Shown: piece after piece, positions 1-5,141 of the stretch | How the letters are laid out: each line of letters starts with the position of its first letter | How positions within the stretch are numbered: position 1 is the stretch's first letter | Origin: JAFARE01 sp035566535 | Lineage (GTDB): Bacteria; Chloroflexota; Dormibacteria; Aeolococcales; Aeolococcaceae | NCBI GenBank assembly: GCA_035566535.1 | Contig: DATMRA010000092.1 | Coordinates: 1-6,315 of the forward strand | Length of the DNA stretch: 6,315 bases | Direction: 5' to 3' | Notes under the pieces: model-generated | The model's database searches: none | Told to the model about the DNA's origin: nothing | What the model saw: the letters and a program-made list of their open reading frames with translations, nothing else | Position numbers and translations under genes: made by a program

Positions 1-451
1 GGTGCATCTCGCCGTCCACGAAGCCGTCTCCCGCCACGCGGAAGCCGACGCTCGTGTAGAAACCCAGCGCGGTGTCACGGCCGTTCGCCCAAAGGACCTC
101 GGCGCCGCGCGCTTGGGCCAGATCCGCCACGGCGCGCATGAGGGCGCGGCCGACTCCGCGCCCCTGCCACGCGGGATCAACCGCCATCCCTCGGAATCGC
201 TCGGCCGGGCTCGCAGGCGCCAGCGCGCTGTCTTCCGGAAACTGGCTCACGACGCCTACAACCTGCGGCCCCGCGTACGCAGCGAGATGCCGCACCCCGG
301 GGGTGCTGTCCTGTTTGGCATGAGCACTCTCGGGAGGCCGGCCCGCGCGCAGGATCGCGTGTCGCAGGGGCAGGACCACCTCAACCGGGACCTCCCGGAT
401 CTCGATACCGTCGGATCCGATCTCCGACGGTGCCGGTGGGTCAGCCGGCAA
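1..451 (-). CDS. GNAT-family N-acetyltransferase, C-terminus cut by window edge
   Basis: Reading the minus strand gives an open frame of 150 codons that leaves the window at base 1. GNAT enzymes transfer an acetyl group from acetyl-CoA to an amine; the substrate cannot be told here. Seen: a first strand IEIREVPVEV (about residues 16-25), a helix with LPLRHAILRAGRPP, a strand with VVGVVSQF, then the acetyl-CoA-binding motif A RGMAVDPAWQGRGVGRALM (Q/R-x-x-G-x-G/A type loop), and a late GFYTSVGFRVAG segment typical of motif B. Only the last strand(s) should be missing. The only usable start I find is TTG at 451-449, which lies inside the end of dxs and gives an 11-bp overlap with the dxs stop, so translation is probably coupled to dxs on the same transcript. 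No clear Shine-Dalgarno precedes this TTG, so the exact start is uncertain. The GNAT assignment itself is firm; the specific function is unknown. Confidence 0.88.
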   Translation of the reverse strand, partial: MPADPPAPSEIGSDGIEIREVPVEVVLPLRHAILRAGRPPESAHAKQDSTPGVRHLAAYAGPQVVGVVSQFPEDSALAPASPAERFRGMAVDPAWQGRGVGRALMRAVADLAQARGAEVLWANGRDTALGFYTSVGFRVAGDGFVDGEMH

Positions 452-2315
452 GCGCGCTCGACGCCGGCACCAGCTCCAGCGCCGTGGCCGCGACGGCGTC
501 GGCGTCGAGGCCGAACTGATGGAGGAGCTTGGCCTGCGCCCCGTGCTCGATGAAGTGATCGGGCAGCCCCAGGCGCCGCAGCGGCACGCTGACGCCCTCG
601 GCCGCGAGCAGCTCGGTCACGGCCGAGCCGAAGCCGCCCGTCGCTGTGCCGTCCTCGATGGTGATCACGGCGCGGTGGCGAGCCGCGAGCGGTGCGATCT
701 CAGGGTCGATCGGTTTCACGAAGCGCGCATCGACCACTGTCGTGGACACGCCTCGCTGCGCGAGCAGATCAGCAGCCTTCTCTGCGACGGACACCATCTT
801 GCCGACGCCGATGAGTGCGACATCGTGACCGGCCCGCAGGACGTTCATTCGACCGATCTCCAGCGGCTCGAGGGGGGCCGTTCCGACGCTCGGAGCGGCG
901 CCGCGCGGGTAGCGGATGGAGAACGGACCCCCGTAGTCGAGCCCGGTGGCGAATAGCCGGCGGAGCTCGTCGGGACTGCTGGGCGCTGACACGGTCATCC
1001 CGGGGATGCAGCGCAGGTACGCCAGGTCGAGCATGCCGTGGTGGGAGGCGCCGTCATCACCGGTGATCCCAGCCCGGTCCAGGACGAACAGCACGGGGAG
1101 CCGGTGAAGCGCCACGTCACACGTCACCTGGTCGAAGGCACGCTGCAAGAACGTCGAGTAGATGCACACCACCGGGCGCAGCCCCTGCATCGCGAGACCC
1201 GCCGCAAACGTGACGGCGTGCTGTTCAGCGATGCCGACATCGAAGAAGCGGTCGGGGAAGCGCTGAGCGAACTCGAGCAGGCCCGTGGAGGAGGCCATCG
1301 CAGCCGTGATCGCGATGATGCGCGGGTCCTCCGCCGCGGCCTCGCAGAGAGCATCGCCGAACACGTCGGTCCACGCCGGCGCCTTCTTGGCGGCGACCCC
1401 GCTATCCGGGTCAAAGGTCGACACCCCATGGAACTTGTCAATCTTGTCAGCAACAGCTGGACCGTATCCATGGCCCTTGTCGGTGACGAGATGCACCACG
1501 ACTGGCCCGTGATACTGGGCCGCGTCGCGCAGTGCGCGCTCGACTGCCGCGATGTCGTGGCCGTCAATCGGTCCGCCGTACTTGAGTCCAAGCGTCTCGA
1601 AAATGGAAGCGGGCGCCACGAGTTGTTTGAGGGAGTTCTTCATGCGCCGCGCGGTCTCGTAGGCGGAGTGGCCGACGGCGGGAAGCGAGCGCAGAGCGTT
1701 ACCGGCAACGCCCTTGGCTGCTTCGTACTTGGGCGAAAGCCTGAGCTGGCCGAGGTTTTCGGCGATGCCGCCCACCGTCGGCGCATAGCTGCGTCCGTTG
1801 TCGTTGAGGACGATGATGAGCTCGGGCTTGAGCTGCCCGATGTTGTTGAGTGCCTCGTACGCCATGCCTCCGGTGAGCGCACCGTCGCCGATGACGCAGA
1901 TCACCTTGCCGGACTCGCCGCGCAGGTCGCGCGCTGTGGCCAGCCCGAGCGCATAGCTCAGCCCGGTCGACGCGTGCGAATTCTCGACGATGTCGTGCTC
2001 CGACTCCTTGCGCGACGGATAGCCGCTGAGGCCCCCCTGCTGCCGGAGCGTGTCGAACAGGCCGAGGCGGCCAGTGACCATCTTGTGGACGTACGCCTGG
2101 TGCCCGGTGTCGAACACGATTGCGTCGCGCGGGCTGTCAAAGATGCGATGCAGCGCCAGGGTCAGCTCGACGACGCCCAGGTTCGGTCCCAGGTGTCCGC
2201 CGGTCCGCGACACAGCCGACACGAGGAACTCGCGAATCTCCGCAGCGAGCCGTTCGAGATCGCTCGGCCCGAGATCGCGCAGGTCTTCGGGGCCCGAAAT
2301 CTCTTCGAGGATCAC
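441..2315 (-). CDS. dxs: 1-deoxy-D-xylulose-5-phosphate synthase (DXS)
   Basis: Cytoplasmic, thiamine-diphosphate- and Mg-dependent enzyme that condenses pyruvate with glyceraldehyde 3-phosphate to DXP, the first step of the MEP isoprenoid pathway and a precursor of thiamine and pyridoxal. The 624 residues match the family's usual length (about 620-640). Seen in order: HLGPNLG (41-47), DTGHQAYVHK (69-78), the ThDP motif GDGALTGG (143-150) closing at NDN (171-173), KYGGPIDGHD (245-254), the pyrimidine-domain GIAEQHAVTF with catalytic Glu364, DRAGITGDDGASHHG (413-427), and a transketolase C-terminal domain from about 495 with VVDARFVKPID. The start is GTG at 2315-2313: an in-frame TAG lies 12 nt upstream and the protein already begins with the usual LEEISGPEDL-type leader. 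No Shine-Dalgarno is visible, and a -10-like TAGACT sits 6 nt upstream, so the mRNA is probably leaderless. It overlaps the downstream GNAT gene and is divergent from the SirB1-like gene. NDNGRSYAPT is the variant I associate with Actinobacteriota. Confidence 0.98.
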   Translation of the reverse strand: MILEEISGPEDLRDLGPSDLERLAAEIREFLVSAVSRTGGHLGPNLGVVELTLALHRIFDSPRDAIVFDTGHQAYVHKMVTGRLGLFDTLRQQGGLSGYPSRKESEHDIVENSHASTGLSYALGLATARDLRGESGKVICVIGDGALTGGMAYEALNNIGQLKPELIIVLNDNGRSYAPTVGGIAENLGQLRLSPKYEAAKGVAGNALRSLPAVGHSAYETARRMKNSLKQLVAPASIFETLGLKYGGPIDGHDIAAVERALRDAAQYHGPVVVHLVTDKGHGYGPAVADKIDKFHGVSTFDPDSGVAAKKAPAWTDVFGDALCEAAAEDPRIIAITAAMASSTGLLEFAQRFPDRFFDVGIAEQHAVTFAAGLAMQGLRPVVCIYSTFLQRAFDQVTCDVALHRLPVLFVLDRAGITGDDGASHHGMLDLAYLRCIPGMTVSAPSSPDELRRLFATGLDYGGPFSIRYPRGAAPSVGTAPLEPLEIGRMNVLRAGHDVALIGVGKMVSVAEKAADLLAQRGVSTTVVDARFVKPIDPEIAPLAARHRAVITIEDGTATGGFGSAVTELLAAEGVSVPLRRLGLPDHFIEHGAQAKLLHQFGLDADAVAATALELVPASSALAG

Positions 2316-2321
2316 TGGGCC

Positions 2322-2327
2322 AGTCTA
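2322..2327 (-). promoter_or_regulatory. -10 element of a probable leaderless dxs promoter
   Basis: On the minus strand TAGACT (TANNNT class) is followed by six bases, GGCCCA, and then the dxs GTG. A -10 hexamer at this distance would start transcription at or within a base of the start codon, giving a leaderless mRNA, and there is no Shine-Dalgarno. No convincing TTGACA-like -35 is present 16-18 bp upstream; instead that position is occupied by a small inverted repeat. Twelve bases, ACTAGACTGGCC, are identical to the bcp promoter at the same offset from its GTG. Predicted by eye only. Confidence 0.55.
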
Positions 2328-2334
2328 GTGGACG

Positions 2335-2353
2335 AAGGGGACGGACACCCCTT
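2335..2353. promoter_or_regulatory. Inverted repeat covering the dxs -35 position, candidate operator
   Basis: AAGGGG (2335-2340), seven bases, then CCCCTT (2348-2353) form perfect 6-bp arms. The dyad lies where the -35 of the dxs promoter would be expected (about 2345-2350) and 17 bp before the putative -35 of the divergent SirB1-like gene. It is therefore placed for a regulator binding site. It is not a terminator: it has no U-tract and sits upstream of both genes. Six-base arms can arise by chance, so this is a weak call. Confidence 0.3.
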
Positions 2354-2369
2354 GCGGGAAGCTCACCGA

Positions 2370-2398
2370 TACACAACGGTGAAGTACCGCGGCATGAT
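2370..2398 (+). promoter_or_regulatory. Putative promoter of the SirB1-like gene
   Basis: TACACA (2370-2375) and CATGAT (2393-2398) each match four of six consensus bases of TTGACA and TATAAT and are 17 bp apart. The -10 is 8 nt from the ATG at 2407, and there is no Shine-Dalgarno, so this transcript too would be leaderless or have a 5' leader of only a base or two. Both hexamers are imperfect. Confidence 0.4.
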
Positions 2399-2406
2399 AC
2401 GGCGCC

Positions 2407-3213
2407 ATGCAGGTCCGGAACGCGCGCCAGGCAATGCTCGAGGTTGCCGCGGCGGGTGGCGACGTCGCCGAAGGAGCGCTGTGGCTCGCGGCGGAGGACT
2501 GCCCGGAGGTCGCACCGACGCGCTGGCTGGAGCGTATTGACGAGCTGTCCGCGGAATTGCGCACGCGCTGCGGCATCGATGGCTGCCGCCCCAGCGACGC
2601 GCCGCTGGTCGCCTCGCTGTTGCGTGATCGGCTGCGACTCCACGGCGCCGGTGGCGGTGACCCGCGTGCGCACTACCTGCACACCGTCCTCGACCGTGGC
2701 GCCGGCATCCCCATCGCGTGTTCGGCCATCTGGATCGCAGTGGGACAGCGCGCCGACATCCCCATCCAGGGCGTCAACCTGCCCGGCCACTTCCTGGTGC
2801 GCGTGGGCAATCTGCTTTTCGACACGATCGCGGGAGGCGAGCCGCTCGACGAAGACGACACGCGTCGCCTCGTGGCCGACGCTACCGGTACACCACCAGC
2901 GCGCCTCGAGCCATCGTGGCTCGCGGGCGCCACGACGCGCGACATGCTCGCTCGCATGTCGCGCAACCTCCGTGGCTGCTATTCCTGCCTCGAAGATTGG
3001 CCGATGGCGCTGCGCGCCGCCGATCGTTGTGTCGATCTTCTGCCCGACGAACCAACCGAGCGACGCGACCGCGGATTCCTCTGGTGGCGTATGGGACACC
3101 CGACCGCGGCATTAGAAGACCTGCGTCACTACCTCGACGCGGCGCCGGACGACGTTGCGGACCGCGAGGCGGTCGAAGAGATTGCCGCGCGCCTCCGCGC
3201 TTTCCTCAACTGA
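2407..3213 (+). CDS. SirB1-like transglutaminase-core-2 protein with TPR-like C-terminus
   Basis: The 268-residue soluble protein fits the SirB1 family (transglutaminase-like core 2 plus tetratricopeptide-like helices). The biochemical role of this family is not settled. Seen: an N-terminal helical region (1-75); the core with HYLHTVLDRGAGIPIACS (89-106), IPIQGVNLPGHFLVRV (118-133) and LLFDTIAGGEPL (137-148); then SRNLRGCYSCLEDWPMALRAADR-type helices (185-207) and RRDRGFLWWRMGHPTAALEDLRHYL (219-243, here a single TPR-like hairpin with family-typical wording), followed by a charged C-terminal helix. Cys105, His128 and Asp139 are in the order of a transglutaminase-type triad, but I cannot confirm activity. 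A CxxC (191-194) sits in the first repeat helix, where I would expect none. The start ATG at 2407 is the first available, as TGA lies in frame 12 nt upstream. It is transcribed alone, divergent from dxs and convergent with the membrane-protein gene; no clear terminator hairpin lies in the 33-bp gap after it. Confidence 0.9.
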   Translation: MQVRNARQAMLEVAAAGGDVAEGALWLAAEDCPEVAPTRWLERIDELSAELRTRCGIDGCRPSDAPLVASLLRDRLRLHGAGGGDPRAHYLHTVLDRGAGIPIACSAIWIAVGQRADIPIQGVNLPGHFLVRVGNLLFDTIAGGEPLDEDDTRRLVADATGTPPARLEPSWLAGATTRDMLARMSRNLRGCYSCLEDWPMALRAADRCVDLLPDEPTERRDRGFLWWRMGHPTAALEDLRHYLDAAPDDVADREAVEEIAARLRAFLN

Positions 3214-3246
3214 GCCGCGACGCTCGAGGCCTCCGCGACGCGACGG

Positions 3247-3651
3247 TCAGTGCGCGCCGATGATGAACGCGAGGAGCCAGACGAGGCCGACGACCACGAG
3301 CACTGCGAACGGCATCGCGGCGAACACGACGAAGGAGAAAACGATCCGCTCGTCTGAAACGCGTTCACCTTCGCGAGCTCGGGCGCGCACGTCGTGGGTG
3401 TACCAGGATAGGCCGCCGATGATGAATCCGAGCAGCAGGAAAAAGATCCCTGCGAATGCGCTGCCAATCCCCACGACCTTTGGCGCCAGGGTGAAGCGCC
3501 AGATGACTCCGAACGTGATGGCAAGCAGTCCGCACGAAATGAAGCGGAGCAGGACCGGGATCAGGCTCAGTTGGGCTCCTGCGGCGCCGCGCGAGCGCGT
3601 CTTCGGTCCGCCGCTCCCGGGCGCCACGGCGGGTCCCGAACTGGCTGGCAT
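3247..3651 (-). CDS. Small membrane protein, three predicted transmembrane segments
   Basis: A 134-residue protein I do not recognise. Seen: a Pro/Gly/Ala/Ser-rich N-terminal tail of about 25 residues with a basic patch (KTRSR, 17-21), then hydrophobic stretches at about 31-54, 59-83 and 103-132, separated by a highly charged loop of about 86-102 (VRARAREGERVSDER). By the positive-inside rule the basic tail and the charged loop would be cytoplasmic. The third segment runs to within two residues of the C-terminus. The start is taken as ATG at 3651-3649; an in-frame TTG at 3684 would add eleven residues but lies upstream of the likely -10 (TATACT). High G/C at third codon positions and a coherent membrane topology argue that this strand is the real gene rather than the overlapping frames. 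It stands alone between a convergent and a divergent neighbour; no partner for its function is apparent. Confidence 0.8.
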   Translation of the reverse strand: MPASSGPAVAPGSGGPKTRSRGAAGAQLSLIPVLLRFISCGLLAITFGVIWRFTLAPKVVGIGSAFAGIFFLLLGFIIGGLSWYTHDVRARAREGERVSDERIVFSFVVFAAMPFAVLVVVGLVWLLAFIIGAH

Positions 3652-3659
3652 CGTGGCCG

Positions 3660-3665
3660 AGTATA
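3660..3665 (-). promoter_or_regulatory. -10 element of the membrane-protein gene
   Basis: On the minus strand TATACT matches five of six bases of TATAAT and is 8 nt from the ATG at 3651, with no Shine-Dalgarno in between. This suggests a leaderless or nearly leaderless transcript. The place where its -35 should be (about 3683-3688) overlaps the -10 of the divergent bcp promoter, and no TTGACA-like hexamer is seen there. Confidence 0.55.
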
Positions 3666-3685
3666 GGCAGCGCAGGGTCAGCAAC

Positions 3686-3691
3686 TAGACT
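3686..3691 (+). promoter_or_regulatory. -10 element of a probable leaderless bcp promoter
   Basis: TAGACT is followed by six bases, GGCCGC, and then GTG at 3698. Sequence, spacing and even the reading phase (TAG ACT GGC, in frame with the GTG) repeat what is seen before dxs. No -35 match is visible at the usual distance (about 3663-3668), where the divergent gene's -10 lies. Predicted by eye. Confidence 0.55.
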
Positions 3692-3697
3692 GGCCGC

Positions 3698-4159
3698 GTG
3701 GCCGCTGGCAATCAGCTTCCCGACTTCGATCTCGCGACCGGGGGCGGCAAGCGCGCGAGCAGCCACGGTTTTCGCGGGCGGCGCACTGTGCTCTTCTTCT
3801 ATCCGAAGGACGACACGCCTGGCTGCACCATCGAGGGCCAGGAGTTCACCAAGCTCTACCCCGAGTTTCGCGCGCGCGGCGTCGATGTGTTCGGCGTGTC
3901 GCCCGACTCGGCGAAGAGCCATGATCGATTCGCCAGCAAGTGCGCCTTGGGAATCCCACTGATCAGTGACCCCGAGCGTGTCCTCATCGAATCGCTTGAC
4001 GTCTGGCGGGAGAAGAAATTCATGGGGCGCACGTACATGGGGGTCGAACGGAGCACCTTCCTGATCGGCCCCGACGGCGCTGTTGAACGCGAGTGGCGTG
4101 GGGTCAAGGCGCCCGGTCACGCCGCCGAGGTGCTCGAGGCTGTCTCCGCCCACTCTTAA
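3698..4159 (+). CDS. bcp: Bcp/PrxQ-type thiol peroxidase (peroxiredoxin)
   Basis: Cytoplasmic AhpC/TSA-family enzyme that reduces hydrogen peroxide and organic hydroperoxides with electrons from thioredoxin or a similar thiol donor. The 153 residues fit the Bcp/PrxQ subfamily. Seen: LPDFDLAT near the N-terminus, the FFYPKDDTPGCT motif with peroxidatic Cys43 and supporting Pro36 and Thr40, GVSPDSAKSHDRF (67-78), PLISDPE (87-93) and the active-site Arg118 in GVERSTFLIG. The common resolving cysteine five residues after the peroxidatic one (as in E. coli Bcp) is absent: that position is Gln48. The only other cysteine is Cys82, so it is either a one-Cys enzyme or uses Cys82, near the place where some PrxQ proteins carry a distal resolving Cys. 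The start is GTG 3698, since TAG is in frame 12 nt upstream. It is the first gene of an operon with two ATPases, the next of which begins within its 3' end. Confidence 0.96.
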   Translation: MAAGNQLPDFDLATGGGKRASSHGFRGRRTVLFFYPKDDTPGCTIEGQEFTKLYPEFRARGVDVFGVSPDSAKSHDRFASKCALGIPLISDPERVLIESLDVWREKKFMGRTYMGVERSTFLIGPDGAVEREWRGVKAPGHAAEVLEAVSAHS

Positions 4160-5141
4160 ACGCGCGCCCTCAACGGCCCGCGTCGTCGACGAGCTGCTGC
4201 AACGCCGCGTTGTGTTTGTCGCGGGCAAGGGTGGCACCGGGAAGAGCACCGTGACAGCCGCGGTTGCCCTGATCGCGGCCCGTGCCGGGAAGCGTGTGCT
4301 CGCGATTGATGTGGACGCCAAGGGAGACCTCGCACGCGCACTCGGGTCGAAAGGCGTCGGCTTCGCGCCTCAGGTTGTGCAGCCGGGGATCTCCGCCATC
4401 GCCTTGCAGGCTGAGGAATCCTTCCAGGAATACCTCAACCTTTATTTCAAGGTGCCCCGCCTTGCTCGGTTGACTCCACTGTCGCGCGTGTTCGATTTCA
4501 TCGCGACGGGAGTTCCCGGACCCCGCGACATGCTCGTGGTGGGCAAGATCGCGTACGAGGAGCGACGCCGGGATCAGAAGGGCCGTCCCGTCTGGGACTT
4601 CATCGTCGTGGACTCCGCGGCGAGCGGCCACGTCGTTTCGCATCTGACCGCTGCACGGTCGATGCTCTCGCTGGTGCGCAGCGGCGTGATCCGCTCCCAG
4701 GTGGAGTGGATCGACGAGCTGGTCCGCGACGACCGGCGCTGCACGGTTGCCCTGTGCGCGCTTCCCGAAGAGATGCCCGTCGCCGAGGCAATCGAGGTGT
4801 ACGGCCGGCTTCGTGATGAGGCCGGAGTGTCCGTCGCTGCGTGCCTGCTCAACCGCATGGTGACCACGACCGTTTCACCGGCGCAGCTCCGGCTGTCGCA
4901 GCTGCTCTGCTCTGACGCGCACCTCGAGGCGGCCCGGCGTCGTCTGGCCGGCGACCCCGAGCCGCTGGCGGATTCACTGGAGCTGACCCGGCGTCTGCAC
5001 GACCGCGGGATGGAGTTCTCGCGCCAGCTGCGCGCGGGATTGCCGGTTCCCGTGATTCAGATCCCACTCGACACCACCAGCCGTTCGGGCTTGGCGATGG
5101 CGCGTGCGGTTGTCGCCGCGCTGGACGGCGACGCAGCATGA
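4098..5141 (+). CDS. ArsA/Get3-like ATPase, first of a pair (Rv3679-like)
   Basis: SIMIBI-class P-loop ATPase of the ArsA/Get3 family. Seen, numbered from GTG 4098: deviant Walker A GKGGTGKST (43-51) with the signature lysine Lys44; DVDAKGDLARALG (71-83); helix with SFQEYLNLYFKVP (108-120); GPRDMLVVGKI (141-151); Walker B/switch II WDFIVVDSAASGH (166-178), related to the DTAPTGH of Get3; ALPEEMPVAEAIEVY (221-235); and LLNRM (251-255), whose Asn likely contacts adenine. No CxxC zinc motif and no ArsA-type metal-binding cysteine trio is apparent, so arsenite pumping is unlikely. The pattern recalls mycobacterial Rv3679, which pairs with Rv3680. The start is unsettled: in-frame candidates are TTG 4083, GTG 4098, CTG 4140 and GTG 4212. 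The last would trim the first strand, and the codons at 4161-4211 have coding-type base use (G/C-rich third, poorer second positions), so an upstream start is favoured. Its TGA overlaps the next gene's ATG (ATGA), implying translational coupling. Confidence 0.92.
   Translation: MGSRRPVTPPRCSRLSPPTLKRAPSTARVVDELLQRRVVFVAGKGGTGKSTVTAAVALIAARAGKRVLAIDVDAKGDLARALGSKGVGFAPQVVQPGISAIALQAEESFQEYLNLYFKVPRLARLTPLSRVFDFIATGVPGPRDMLVVGKIAYEERRRDQKGRPVWDFIVVDSAASGHVVSHLTAARSMLSLVRSGVIRSQVEWIDELVRDDRRCTVALCALPEEMPVAEAIEVYGRLRDEAGVSVAACLLNRMVTTTVSPAQLRLSQLLCSDAHLEAARRRLAGDPEPLADSLELTRRLHDRGMEFSRQLRAGLPVPVIQIPLDTTSRSGLAMARAVVAALDGDAA
4127..4132 (+). promoter_or_regulatory. Shine-Dalgarno-like GAGGTG inside bcp, before an in-frame CTG
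   Basis: GAGGTG is a full six-base match to the anti-Shine-Dalgarno and lies 7 nt before a CTG (4140-4142) in the frame of the downstream ATPase. It may set that gene's start, with only 20 bp of overlap with bcp. The same bases also encode bcp residues (Glu-Val), and CTG starts are rare, so this is tentative. Confidence 0.28.

Noticed and set aside
1038..2540. 500-codon open frame on the plus strand across dxs
   Set aside because: It is antisense to dxs, whose protein matches its family from end to end; long antisense frames are common in high-G+C genes, and its translation has no recognisable domain.
2137..3099. 320-codon minus-strand frame across the SirB1-like gene
   Set aside because: It is antisense to a gene with clear SirB1 motifs and shows no domain of its own.
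3215..3241. Direct repeat CCGCGACGC (3215-3223 and 3233-3241) as a terminator between convergent genes
   Set aside because: The copies are direct, not inverted, so they form no hairpin, and there is no T-tract. The palindrome GAGGCCTC between them is too short to be a terminator stem.
3365..4321. 318-codon minus-strand frame across bcp
   Set aside because: It is antisense to bcp, which has an intact active site, and crosses into the neighbouring real genes in both directions.
4212..5141. GTG 4212 as the start of the first ATPase
   Set aside because: It would leave only four residues before the P-loop glycine and discard upstream codons that look coding; kept as an alternative, not preferred.
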